Origin: Chrysoperla carnea
Lineage: Eukaryota > Arthropoda > Insecta > Neuroptera > Chrysopidae
Direction of reading: 5' to 3'
Length of the DNA: 64,000 bases
NCBI RefSeq assembly: GCF_905475395.1
Contig: NC_058337.1
Location: 11,396,983 to 11,460,982, forward strand
Shown here: piece after piece, positions 22,343-37,300 of the stretch
Layout of the letters: each line of letters begins with the position of its first letter
Numbering within the stretch: position 1 is the first letter of the stretch
Translations under genes and position numbers: made by a program
The notes under the pieces: model-generated
The model's database searches: none
Told to the model about the DNA's origin: nothing
The model's input: only the letters and a program-made list of their open reading frames with translations

Positions 22343-25300
22343 ATGTCATCATCAGAAGGTGGAGATGACGGCTTTATTGTTAAACTGCGAGGACTTCCAT
22401 GGTCAGCTACAGTCGATGAAATTTTAAATTTTTTCCGTAAGTGATTGATTTAAAATAGTTAAGTTTGTTAAAAATTCTGTTCGAAGTGACTATCAGGTTT
22501 AATTGCTGTTGAGTGACATATATCTAAATACATTTTTTATTTACCGAATGTAGATAATGAATTTTTATAATTTTGGATTGAAAAAAATTATAGCCGAGTT
22601 CATTGAATCAGTTTTGATAAGAAATACGTTAAATATTAATTTTATTGATTATTTTAGAGTATTGAACTTGAAATAGAATTTATCAGTTTTAGAGGTTCTT
22701 CACTTCTAATTTATTTCTTTTCCTTACAATTACTTGAGTAAGTTGGGCTAAATTTTATCGATGATCTGGAAAAATGGATTCACAACTGTTTTTCATATTT
22801 TTTTTTTTTTTAAATGACCTTTTTTGATTTTTGAATCAAACTTCACCCTTTAGTTTTTTGAATTGTACATATTTAGGGGATAATGTCTCCTAAAAGACAT
22901 AAAAATTGCTGAAAATTAATATCCAGGTATTTATCACATTAAAACCAAGTTTTTATTATACTCCCTTTCTTTGTTTAAATTTTTATTGTCTCCATGAGTT
23001 TATTGCTTCTTCGGAAATTTTGTAATGAACCTTTTTTATGTAAAATTAACTCATAAATAAATTTTATAATATCAGTTCTTGCATCCAAATAAAGATAATC
23101 TCGGTGAAAAAATTTCACTTGGATTTCTTAAGCAGAAAGAAAACGTTTATTTTTCTGGGTTATTTGTCCTTCGCAAATATTGTTGATTCTATGTATCGTT
23201 TACACTCAACTCAACATTTTATTCGGGCAAAATAATCTTTGTTTTTGTTATTAACTTTTTACTCGCATAACCGCAGACAAATTTATTAGTTGCTGTTATA
23301 TCGCCAAATTAAATATTTTCCGACTGCTGCAGTGTTAAAATGCAACATTTTCGAAAATTCTTTAATTAAAATTATTTTTGATATTAGGTGACTGTACAGT
23401 CCATGAAGGAAAGCAGGGTATTCATATGACACAGTCACGTGAAGGTCGACCCAGTGGTGAAGCTTATGTGGAGTTGGAAAGTGAAGAAGATGTAGAACGT
23501 GCTTGTAAAAAAGATCGTGAACATATTGGAAATCGTTATATTGAAGGTATGAACTTTTTTTTATGTTATGAATTATTGACCAGTTATCAAAAAAATTACT
23601 TGTATTTCAACTTGCACCCTCCCAAAAATACTACAGGTTTAAATACGAGCAATATTTTTGAACGATAGACTGAGTATAAAAATACAGTAGAATCTCGATA
23701 AGTTAAAGTCCAAGGGAAACAAAAAATATTTTAAGTTATAGAGGTTTTTAGTTATCAAGGGTCTATGTTATTGAATGCATCAGAAGGATGGGATGTTCTA
23801 AATTAGGGAATTCGGCATTTTTTTGTCTTTTACATTGAAGATTTCCTCCTGATTCTTGTTTCTTCAAGATTTCAGCTTCTTTTTTAATGATGAGAGACAA
23901 TGTACTCTCATGTATTCCAAATTGAGCCGCAACTTCTTTCCTTTTCAATCCATTTTTCACTGCTTCTATAGCTTTTAATTTATCAGCGTAGGTTGAGGGT
24001 TGTTAGTTTTCTTTTTGTACTCATTTTAAGACAGTTTTATCACACAGTAAGTAAAGCGATGTTTCCAGAACAACAATCAAAAAACTTATGATGCAAGTAA
24101 GTCGTTGTCACAAAGCTAACCACCGCAAAGCTTTGAAGAATTTAGATAAAGCAAACAATAGGTAATGTTATTGTTTACGTTAACAAGTAAAAACGTGCAA
24201 GCAATAAATATCGAAACCATTTGTTTCGATACTCTTTCAAAATGACTAATTCACACAATTTTATGTTATAGAGGTTGTGGAAACATTTCTTTTAGTTACT
24301 GAGGGCCTAACAGAAATTATTGATTTAAGTTATAGAGGTTGCGTATTTTAAGCTATAGAGGTTTTGGGCTCTGATGGGAAGGGAACGTAGTATTTTTTGA
24401 AGTAACTAAGGTTTTTATGTTACCGAGGTTTAACTTATCGAGATTCTACTGTATATCTATTCTACGTTAAGGCTTATTACATAACGATACAAGAAAATTT
24501 TTAAAAATTAGAACTATGAAAAATGAACAATGTTTTTTTTTATAAAAAGAAAAACTTTACGGGACAAACATTTAAGATTTAGTATAGATCAATGTTCTTT
24601 AAGGATGCTCCTCGGGAAGGACAAAAAAATATCGTCTTCTTAGGAAAATCATTAAGTCGTGTACATGCGTTCTCATTAATGCCCTTTATAAGCAGATAAA
24701 TTTTTGTATCCCCTCACGGTGTTAATTTTATAGATTTGGACTGTTCAAGTTTGCGTTGAGTTGTTAAAAGGCTAAAATAATCAAATTGTATACATTTGTG
24801 TTATTTCTTCTATTAGTGCATATATTAGTGATTTTCTTTAAATTTTTAGGCATCAATATTTCAAAAACTATGGTATTTATCGAAAAATTGACTCTTAATT
24901 TTCATTTAATTTTCCCAAGTTCTGACATATAGTTAGTTTTACAACTCAAGTTTTAATAGAGATATTTGAAAAAATAAAAAAAGATTGTGAAACTAGAACA
25001 AATTTGCAATTTTCTCATATATAATAATGTGGGGTTTTCTTTCGCTAAAGGCTCGATTTCGATTTGTAAACAAATAGCGGGCCGGAAAAATGATAAAATT
25101 TAATACAAAGTTACAATCGTTCTAGCTTCGTTGCTATTGCATAAAACGTATCATACCTTTAAAATGAGTACCTTAAAGTACAAATATAATATTTATTGGC
25201 CAATCTACGGGCATTTCAAACCAAGCGTATCTCACCATATCTCCGGTTCTATTGGTCGTATCAAGATTAAAAAAAAAAAAGAAATATTTGTTTTTTCATG

Positions 25301-28300
25301 TAGAATGATATTAAATTGTTTATTAAATTTTCAATAGGTTCGGAGCTATGGTCGTATAAACAATTAATTTTTTTTAACAAATTACACCCACTCTGAGCGA
25401 TAAGCAAGTTGAAAATTCGAATTCAGCGGGTTAAAATACGCCGAAAATCACTTTTTGTTCAGTGGGACTTGTGAATGCATACGAAACCCACTCAGCGCCT
25501 ACACTAAATTATAAGTTTTATTATTTCGTAATTTCTATTATGACGTTTTCTGTGACGTAACAACGATCAGTAATGATTGTTTTAAATAAATTATTATCCC
25601 ACCAAAAACATAAATGTGTAAAAAGGCGTAGATGAATTCCAATAAACTCAATTACGTCAGCCCAAAAAAGTTGTGAAATCCCGTAGAGAAAAAAATTATT
25701 CGAAAAAAAATTATAAAAATGGCATAAATTTATTGAGTAACTTTTCCGTAAAGAAACATTAAAGTATTACATTAGCAACTTTTCGGTGACTTCATACCTA
25801 CACGCACCTGTATAGGAGAACAAAAGATAATCGTTAACCCCCTACTATCTCCCTCCTCCCCTCTAATGTTATGACGTTATAATTTTTTCACAACTTTTAT
25901 TAAACATCAAAATTTAAATTTAAACAATCAAAGTATTCTTTAGATTAAAGTCAAGCACCTACTTAACAAAGGCCTAATTTTTTTACTAAAGTACGAAAAT
26001 TGTTGGTTTAAATTTCTTGTGTAAGTTTCTCCTTAGTACGTATTTATTTAATATTTTACTTCGCAAGTTTTTTATTTTTAGATTCGTTTTTTGTATTCCG
26101 AAAACTTGCGAAGTAAAATATTAAATAAATACGTACTAAGGAGAAACTTACACAAGAAATTTAAACCAACAATTTTCGTACTTTAGTAAAAAAATTAGGC
26201 CTTTGTTAAGTAGGTGCTTGACTTTAATCTAAAGAATACTTTGATTGTTTAAATTTAAATTTTGATGTTTAATAAAAGTTGTGAAAAAATTATAACGTCA
26301 TAACATTAGAGGGGAGGAGGGAGATAGTAGGGGGTTAACGATTATCTTTTGTTCTCCTATACAGGTGCGTGTAGGTATGAAGTCACCGAAAAGTTGCTAA
26401 TGTAATACTTTAATGTTTCTTTACGGAAAAGTTACTCAATAAATTTATGCCATTTTTATAATTTTTTTTCGAATAATTTTTTTCTCTACGGGATTTCACA
26501 ACTTTTTTGGGCTGACGTAATTGAGTTTATTGGAATTCATCTACGCCTTTTTACACATTTATGTTTTTGGTGGGATATCACTTCTTTTTGCCAGGCAATA
26601 GTATTTAAGTTGAAAGTGTTTGTAACAATTTTAACTCACCATTATGCATACATTGAATTACTGTTGAATACTGAGCCTCGTACGTCAAGAAATATGCCGA
26701 ACAAGATGTCATCAAAATAGTGTTATTTATAAATATTATAATGAAAATTTCCTTTTCATATAACTGATATTGATTATTATATAATGCATTCTATATAATT
26801 TACGCCTAATTTGCGTCCGCATGGGTAAACAGTCATGTTTTCGAAAAAATGTTTTATGCAAAAGTTGGTTATTTCTTTATAAGGAATATTTTTTACATTA
26901 AAATTTTTGTTATATCTCTAACAGTTTACAAGATGGGTTCCACAGACCCAGAAATCAGTTGACGTATAATGATCATTTACGAACTTGACCTCACTTTTTA
27001 CGTCCTGAGTACGCTATAAAAATTTCATCTTAATATCTCTTTTCGTTTTTGAGTTATCGTGTTGGCAGACAGATGTGCATATGGACAGACAGATATTATG
27101 TAACTGCAAATATTTAGGCCTTATTTATGGGTAATACGCACAGCTTGATTTCATAAAATAGTTCTGCACATGGATTGATCCTGAATATTACAACGGCTCA
27201 TACAGGGGCCTTATATTTTGTAAGTGCGCATATTTGGGTCTTATATATTGGTATTGCGCACACTTTGATCCCATATAATTGTTCTGCGCATGGGATAATC
27301 TGGAATACAACAACTGCGCACACATTGACCTTAAATTTTGTAAGTGTGCATATTTGGGTCTTATATATTGGAAGTACGTACAGATTAATCACAAATTATA
27401 GTTCGGCCCATGCATTTATCCTAAATCTTACAACTACGCATACGCTGAATTTATATTTTGTTACTGCGCGTATGTAGGCCTAATACATTGCTAGTGCACG
27501 CATGTGGATTACATGAAATATTACTGCACATGGGTTGATTCTAAATATTACAACTGCGCAAACAGGGACCTTATATTTTGTTAATGGGCATATTTGGTCC
27601 TTAAATATTGAAAATGCGCATAAATTAATCTCAAATTATAGTTCTGCGCATGCATTTTACCTGAATCTTAGAACTGCGCATTAGTTTCATTAATATTTTG
27701 CTACTGCGCATATGTTGGCCTTATATATTGCTAGTGCGCACATGTGGATTACATGTAATAGTACTGCGCATGGGTTGATCCTGAATATTACAACTGCGCA
27801 TACAGGGACTTTATATATTGTTAGTGCGCATATTTGAGTATTATATCCGGCAAGTGCGCACAGATTAATCAATAATTATAGTTGTGCGTATGCATTTATC
27901 CTGAATCTTACAACTACGCATACGCTGAATTTATATTTTGTTACTGCGCGTATATAGGCCTTATATATTGCTAGTACACGCATGTGGATTACATGATGTA
28001 GTACTGCGCATGGGTTGATTCTAAATATTACAACTGCGCAAACGGGAACCCTATATTTTGTAAATGGGCATATTTGGTCCTTAAATATTGAAAATGCGCA
28101 TAAATTAATCACAAATGATAGTTCTGCGCATGCATTTTACCTGAATCTTAGAACTGCGCATTAGCTTGGTTAATATTTTGCTACTGCGCATATGTAGGCC
28201 TTATATATTGCATGTGCGCACATGTGGATTACATGTAATAATACTGCGCATGGGTTGATCCTGAATATTACAACTGCACATACAGGGACTTTATATTTTG

Positions 28301-31300
28301 TTAGTGCGCATATTTGGGTATTATATCCGGGAAGTGCCCACAGATTAATCAATAATTATAGTTGTGCGCATGCATTTATCCTGAATCTTGCAACTGCGCA
28401 TACGCTAAATTTATATTTTGTTACTGCGCACATGTAGGCCTTAAAAATTGCTTGTGCGCACACGAGGATTACATGTAATAGTACTGCGCATAGGTTGACC
28501 CTCAATTCAAGCAAGTCTCTGTCGAATGTCCAAAATCGCATCTTTCTATAATTTAGAAGTCCCTTAGAATCGGTATAGCTGAATCATTTATAGATAAATC
28601 AATTATAGTGGAAGTGATGGAAAAATAATAACGCCACTAACCTTACCATGTTTTGTTATCAAATCTAAACGTGTATACAAAATTTCAACTCAATCGGTTG
28701 AAGATATCTGCTTTAAAATTGAGTAATAACATCCCCCCCCCCATTTAACAAAATATGGCGGAAGCGAAGAGAAAATTTGATCAAGTCAACCATAAAAATT
28801 CAATGTCATTCAAAGTCAGCGTGCTTACAAAATTTCAACGTAATCGATTGAGGGTGTCGGCTTCAAAATTGGGTTGCAAGATTATTTATTGTTGAACATA
28901 ACAATACCATTGTTTTTAAGAAAATAAAATTCGTTGTCATTGCAACAATTAGTAGTAAACACTACAAGCCATTTAAGCAAAATGGTTTAAAACTTCTTGT
29001 AAAATTATATTTATACTTTTTTTAAATTTAAGGACAAAAATAGTTGGATTTTGCATTAACGAAAAAAACAGGACTGGTTATTTACTTTCTCGAGGGAAAA
29101 TGATTGTTTTTTCGAAAAAATGTTTCAAACAAAAGTTGTTTATTTTTATGTAAGGAACATTTTTTACATTTAAACTTTTGTTCTATCTCTTACCGTTTTT
29201 CCGAAAATTGCAATTTAATTTTTTACTTTATTTGCTTTTCACGGGAAAACAATTACCTTTACAACAAAATTTTTCATACAGAATTGTTTAATTTTATGCA
29301 AGGAACATTTTTTGCATTTAAACTTTTGTTCTATCTCTTACAGTTTTCGCTATAAAAGCAAATTAAAATTTTCCTAATTAATGTAACATAATAATTTTAA
29401 TATGTTTTCTACATGGTACTTTGAATTTCATAGGGTCTTAGTAATAAGATATATTTTATTTAATTTTTATAATATTTTAAGTTGGAAATATTGAAATACA
29501 CAATTAATTTTTGAATATTTATTTAATATTTATTCAAATTTAATCAATATTTAATTAAAATTATATAAATAACAAATTTTTAAGCGTATTTAAGTTTTAC
29601 CATACAAATTGTATAGGAAAAAAAACTAGCCTTCTGATTGGTTCATATTTTACCATGTATTTTTAAATAGGGAAAAAATGCACTTTTAATTAGCGAAATT
29701 TCCCATTTCCCGTTAAAAATTTTGATATTTGGTATTTTTTCTGGGGTATGATTTTTCTCTAATTTATTTTAATGAAAACCGCATCTTTCTACCATTTCTC
29801 AGTTTTGCTGTGAATTTATGTCAGTCAGTAACAAAATTTCGGGGCGTGGCCGTTTTTTGACGCGTTATTGCTCGGAAACGATGAGAGCCGTGAACGTGAG
29901 CTTTGATTTACGGCGTCCCAGGGTATATATCTACTTAAGTTGAAAAGCGCAACATTATAGCTCAAGTAGTTTCTGAGATATAAGGGTGTGAAAAAGGGCT
30001 ATTTTATGTCCTGTATATATAGTCACAACAAAAACATTGACATTTCACATATACATCATCATCATCATCATACATTACCCTTTCAATTTTCCATTTTACT
30101 TATTCTACGCTAACGCACTGTTGTGCTATATGATTATGAATGCCAGCTTACTTGATGAAATTTTTCGAATAATTAGAGAATTTTCTAAGCCATCTAAAAC
30201 CAATTAAAAATATTACCATTTTGATAAAGATCAAGTAATCTAATCATGTTTACAAATTGTCAATAAATCATAATTTAAATAATTATTTGACATTAAAGTT
30301 TTAACGCAAATATTTTTGAATCTAGTATTCAAAGTGAATCGAGCGGAAATGGAATGGGTGTTAAAACGACGTGGTTTAAATGGTAGCAATGAAGACGGTT
30401 GTGTACGATTAAGAGGTTTACCATTTGGATGTTCAAAAGAAGAAATTGCACAATTTTTCAGTGGTAATTGTCATAAATTTTATTTTATTAAATTTTGTGT
30501 TCAACTAAATTTATCTTTTTTTGCTTTATTCTCTTAGCCTTTGATTTTTTTGATTTAGTGTTTTTAATTTTGTGTAAAAAAATTTCTATTCGCTATTGTA
30601 ATCAAGTTTAGTAAGTAGATGAATTATTGTATGTATTTTAATCCCTTTTCCTTTGCTATTTTCAAACAATTCAATAGTTAAATAGCGAATATGAAATTTT
30701 TTTAAAGCATCATAGTTTTATGAAATTTTCAAAATTAAAATTAATACCGAGACTACTGCCATTGTAACGATAATTAATGCGTTCGAATAATTTTTTCAAT
30801 TCTGTAAGCTATTAACACATACAAGCGGGACTGTTTTTAAGAAATGGTACAAAGAGTTCAACAGAATATTTGATCGCTAATAATTTAAAAAATTGAAACA
30901 TAATGAAGTTTCATTTATTCAATGCTAGGTACGAAAAGTAACTTTTATTAACAATGAAAATTTGTGATTGAAAGAAAAACTGTTAATTTTTCACCAGCTC
31001 CGATAATGAATTCGTAATCTACGTAAAAAATGCAATGATTTGATTTTTTTTCTGATGTTCTAGGATAATTTTTAAGAAGGGTCGCTAAAGTGCAAATTTA
31101 ATTTCTTTAATAGATGTTTGTAAGAAAAGTTTTCAATAATCTAAAATTTTGATGTTTCGTAAACTCCCGAATAAAATAAAATAAAATCGAAAAATTATTC
31201 AAAATGTGTATATGTAGCTGCAGCGGTAGCTCTCTGTGCGCTAAAACTCAATTTTTGAACTACACAAATAATCTTGAGAATGTGAAGATAAAACTCGCCT

Positions 31301-34300
31301 GTATTCGTGTGGGTTCCCCGTATTGCCTTTGACTTGAGTTCGTAAAATCGTTTTTAACGAAGTTTGGCAAGGCGAGACATCTATAAGTATTTCCTTCACA
31401 TTCTCGTTCCTTATCCGACATCGTGCTACTTCGCGAGAAGGTAAAGAAGGCTTAAAAATAAATTGATATTTTGAAAGGGTATAATAGTTATTTACGATAC
31501 TAGTGGGTTAACTAGCGTTATTAACATACGCGAAATTTGCACAATGCATTATCACACGTATATTGAACTAAACTTCTTCTCTATGCCTCTAAAATGTGAA
31601 AATAAACAATTATTTAAAATTCGTCACGGCTTATTGAGAAAAATAGAAAATTAAAAAATTGACTATAGTACTATAGTAACTCAAATCATTACCGCCCTAG
31701 TGCGAGAATGAATTCGTAATCACACTAGGGCGGTATTAAACTATTTTTCCCATGCATAGTGTGTGAAAAAATTACTTCTTTTCTCACGGGCGAAGATGAA
31801 AGTTATTTTAATAATTTTACTTTTGATAAATTTCTTCATAAGACTATGATTTTTTTTTATTAACGAAAAAGTAACACACGTTTGTTGTGAATTTTTTTTT
31901 TTTTTAATATTTATTTTATCCAAAATGTGTTAAAACTTTTTAACCGATATAAAAATACTTTCGAATTTTTATTAGGTTTTGTATTTTATTTTGCACGAAC
32001 ACAAGAGATAATTGGGTATATGCATTGATAAAAAAAAACTTGAAAATTGTTAAGTAGTTGATAAAATTGAATTTTTTTAAGGTCGTTTTTAACAGCTTGG
32101 CTATTAACGATACCAAAGATTAAAAAAATTAAATTATAAAATTCAGAACTCTCCCAAAAAAATTACCAGTGTATCCTACTTTATAAATTATAGGCCATCG
32201 TAAATTTTAGCAAATTAGGAAATAAAATACATAATTATTGTGTAAAATTTAGGCACATTCATGTAGTTACATCATCGAATGTGATGAAGCAATAGTGCTT
32301 TGTCAAAATTAATCTTTGCTCTCAGTTTTAAATATTTCATTAATAATTTGGAAAAAAAAGGTTATGAAATTAAAAATTTATAATTAAAACATCTAGAATT
32401 TTTTATACATAATTGGATAATTAACGAAAAATATATATAAAATTGATCGTTTTGAAAATGACTAAAGATATCGATTATCCTCGTGAAAAGCATTACAACT
32501 TGAGAGCCACATGTCCAATTTCTCAATGTCGAATTGTCCGCATGTCCGCGAAGGTCTCATCAAATTTTCAAACACGTAAGCTAACTTCAAAAGACTCGAG
32601 ATAACTGAAAAAATAAAAAAAACGAATTTGAAGTTTTTTCGATCGTTATCTCAATAACGATGGACCGTAGGTCAAAAATGTAAAGGCTTAAGTCCTTGTA
32701 GATCGTGAAAACAACAACAAAAAAATTGTAAAAAATTTTTCGTATCCCTACGAAGAACCAAGTTATTATGGAAAAACTGAATTTAATAATTTTTCAAGGT
32801 GGCGGAATTCCACAAGGAAATTGTGGTCGACAATTCAAAGTTAAGTTTTCCTATACCACCTCTACGTAATATAAAAAATTTAGCTTGTTAGGTTCATATG
32901 CATATCCAAATGTATATAATGACTGAACTATGTTATAGTATTTCTGTTTTAATGCAAAAGTTGTCGCAAGGTAAATTAATTTCCCCAATACTTTTAATAT
33001 TTTATTAAAAGTCGAATTTGCAGTAATAGCAATTGATATTATTCTATTAACGAAACAAAACTTCCTTACATTTTAGTTCCATAAGAGCTAAAATTCTATT
33101 TCAAAGTCTGTAGTTTTGAGCCTCGAAAACTTAAGTTATTTTACTCGACCTAGAAAAGATTTTTTTTCAGTAAAAATGCGTCTACCCAATTAAAAAGTTA
33201 TTTACATAATCAAAAATTGTGTGTTAAAATTTTTAAATAAAATATACGAATATCTTTATTACAATTGCTTATAAAAGCTCATTTTTGAATGGTATAATAC
33301 TGACTCCACTCACGTTAATTGTTGGTATTGTTCTAAGTAATAATTCTCGCTGACCTGATCCGATAATTTTCATTTAAGTTTACTTCGAAAAATAATATAG
33401 CGGTTTATTGAAGTGAAAATAAATAGTAATGGTAAATTAGCGGAATAGAAATTTTTTTGGTTTGAAATGCTAGAAAACTAATCCCAAAAAAAGATACGAG
33501 AGTGGCGTTGCAGATTCGAAGCTCGATTCATTTAAATGCCGGTCTATAATTATATGAATTTTGATTTAAAAAAATGTTCAAACAATTTATGATAATGCAA
33601 AATAATTGATCTTGTGTATAAAAGGTTAAATATTATTTATTAAAATTTTTTAAATTTTAATAATCTAACATCATTGTGATATATAAATCATAACGTAACG
33701 TCAGATTATAAATACTATTTAGAATATTTATTATAGAAGGAAAAATTGCCACTTTGTAAATAAAAATATTTTTCTAATCATTTGTTGTAATTGTTACAAA
33801 CGTAATATAGTCGAGTTCCGATAATTGAATCAAAGATTTCAATCATTTTTATTACGCAATGCAATATTTTGTAAACCCCTAACTTTTTGTGTGAAAAACG
33901 TAACAAACATTTAAAGGTTTTATTCAAATCCATACATTACATTAAGTAATCTTAATTTTTCTTTCGAAAGAGTTAAAAAAATATATTTGAACTAACCCTT
34001 GGATTCCTTAGAAATTGGGATTTATATTTATTCCTGCTTGTTGGTGATTCAACCATTGTCCGTCGGGAAACAGAATTTTTTAGAAAATGTATAATCCATT
34101 GAAATGTTACAATTTTAGGGTCAAACTGAACATTTTCTAGAGGACGCGATTTTATTTGTGGGACATGTAGGGGGTCAATACAACCTTTTCCCCGGGGTTG
34201 GCGTCCTTGTCCCCCGCCCGCCTTCTTGAAAAAAAAAAGTGGAAACATATTTTTTGCTGTATCTCGTAAACTATTGCTTTTTCAAAAAATTTGTAAAGAC

Positions 34301-37300
34301 ATAATTTGTAGCAAATCGTCGTGGCTATTTTGTCTACGTGACTTTTTGCGATAAACTTAAAATTTAAAAAGTTATGAGCAAAAAAGTGACTCCCTTTTTT
34401 TCAAGATGGCGGGTGGGGGGCAAGGGCGCCAACCCCACCGACTTGGGGTTAAGGTTGTATTGACCCCCCTCCCCTACATGCCTCACAAATAAAATCGCGT
34501 CCTTTAAAAAATGTTCAGCCAATGTAACATTTCAATGGACTAGTAGTATATAGACAAGAAACATAAAATCTGAAAGTGGCAACTTCGTTTTGCACATTAG
34601 GCAGAAAGTTGACACTTTCTGCACGGAGGTTAGAAAAATTTTTTTTTATTCTCTCCGAACGGAGTGTGAACTTTCGTCCCGCTGTGCTAAACGAAGTTGC
34701 CGGTTTCCGTCTCCGTCAGGAGCAAGTAAAGAATGTCTCAGGGTGACAAACACAAGATCTGAGACATTCTTTACTTTGCTCTCTCGGAAGTAGTTACTTT
34801 CGTCTTCCCATACCATGGAAGCAAGTAAAGAAGCCCATCACCAGCAGTCCGTCACGAAATTAGCAATGAGTAACATACATAATAAGAGTAATTATGATTA
34901 GCTAATTCATACTGATGATGACTACTTGCTAGTCGAAATACGTATTTATAAAATACAAAAAATTGACCTAGGAAACTGGGGCAAAAATCGATATTTATTT
35001 CTTAGATTTCATGTTTGTCACTCTCGGCTTCGCTTCGAGAGACATTCTTTACTTTTGCTCTGTAAGTGTGTAAAACACTGTTTTAAGTACTCCACTTTCA
35101 TTTTTTAGTCTCGAACTCAAACTTAAAAAAAATAATAAATAATAAACTAAAAAAAAACAATTTTTCGCAAATTTTTTGAAGACTTGCGTGTTTTATGACA
35201 GTTGGATAATAATAATACTCAAATATAGCTTCAACTGTCGCAAAACACGTCAGTCTTCAAAAAGGATGCGAAAAGTGATTGTTTGAATTTTGTTTTAGTT
35301 TGTCCGTTTAGTTGAAAACCGGCATTAGAATTAAACAAAATTTCAGAACTTTCCATTGAGATCCAAAATCGTATCATTTGATTCGATTCGATTCGTATTT
35401 GATTCTTTGAATCGGAATTCTACTGTATATCAAAAATAATTCGAGAATTGATGGATAATTCTAACAAGTGGATATTTTTTATTCAATTTGTTTTATTTTA
35501 ATAATAATTTATTTTTAATATTATTTTTAATAATAAACAATATTTGTTATTTGCTATCTATTATTGTTGGGTTTTTGGGTAGGGTTGGAGATAATGCCAA
35601 ACGGGATTACCCTACAGACAGACTACTCGGGGAGGAGTACTGGGGAGGCTTACGTACAGTTTGTAAACAGAGACGTGGCAGAGAATGCTTTGCGAAAACA
35701 TCGCGAAAAAATAGGACACAGGTGGGGCCTCTGATGATGATTTCAAGGGCGGGTGGGTCTGCTCTCAAATCTCTTTTTTTTATTTTACTACAATATAATT
35801 AATTTTTAATATTAAGTTCTAATTTTTAAAACAGACAAGACAATAATAGAAATTTTTAAAAAGCGCTCAAATTTTCTTTTCTAAAATTTTTTGGAATCAA
35901 GTCTGTCTCTCTATATTTTGTCTAGAAGATTATAAAATCATTGAGGATATAAATTAATTTCTCATACTGAACACGAATTGACAGGATGAATTTGAAATCA
36001 TTTAAAGGTCGTTTAATACTATTTGATACAAGGTTTTAAGAAATGGTTGCATGTTGAGAGATTACTAGAGTGCCTTTTTTAAGTTGACATATGCTGGAAA
36101 CTCGATAAATAATATATTCTATTAGTGTTCAAACTTTATTTTATGGCTTGAAGGAAACGGCAATATGGGAGTCCAATTTGTTGTCACTTTATCGAATATT
36201 TGATGTTACCTGTTAGCTTTTAAGTTGATTTACGACTAGAATGTGCCAAGCCAATCTATATACCTGAAATCAAGTTTAAAACACTGCTGACATAAAAAAG
36301 TTGAAACCTTTATATTCCATGGTGATTGTTATCGGCTAAATTGTATGAAATTTCAGCATCGGCGTCGATAAGTGAGCTATTTCCATCCAATCTATAAACT
36401 TGACTGTCAATTAAATATTAAAATAAAGGCCATTTTATCATAAATTTTTAATAAACAGTTAATTTTTTTTCCGTTAGTTCTCAGGTATCAAATTACAAAT
36501 TCTCCATTCTTTTTGTTGACATGTTAACTGAAAAGGGCCCTTATCTTATACTGTCTTCTCTTACTTTTTCATTGAACCGTATTAGACGACCTTGAAAAAG
36601 ATAGCGTTAACTATATTTTTAAAATTTTTTTAAATGGATGTTTTGTGCAATGCAAATCGACCAAATTTTTTATATGATTAAAAGTAATGAAACGTTCCTG
36701 CAAAAAACCAATGTAAAAAAATATAATGGCAATTTATTTGGGTCTTGAAAATATTGGGTATTACTTTTTAATTTTTCCCCAAACAGAAATGAGTTGATCA
36801 GAATCTGTTTTATATAGGATTTGTTAGATCTCCAGAGCCTGAAATATGATTTTTATGTTTTAATAAAATCGTTCAGTAATTTGAAACAATATCTAAATCA
36901 ATAAGTAAATAAATCTTCAATGATTTTATCGTCGCTCACAATTGTTTGGGTTTTTTTTCTTAGAAAACATCCAATCAATTTGTTTTTGCTGCACACAATA
37001 GGAATTATTTTTTGAAATAAATTTTAGTATTCATTTCCAAAAGAGCCAGGATTCATATGATGACTAAAACAAACTGACTCCCAAATACGATGTCAATAAG
37101 ATTTTTAATAAATTTTAGTGCGTTTTGTGTGCATTAGAAAATTAATTTAAAATTATTATTTTTTAATTATTAAAGTTTTTTAAATTAAAAAATAATTATT
37201 AAAAGAATATTTTTGTTCAAATGGTTTGCTGTACGCTTTACCATGATATAGGTATATAGAGATATTCCGCAGTAATTTAACAGAAGTACAAAATGCGTGC

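Noticed and set aside
27091-28510. CRISPR array
   Set aside because: Units are contiguous 30-mers without unique spacers, in a eukaryotic intron.
27175-28541. Several 60-100-residue open frames on both strands with ..AHT.. / ..CAV.. repeats
   Set aside because: They are produced by the 30-bp period (a multiple of three) of the minisatellite, and appear on both strands.
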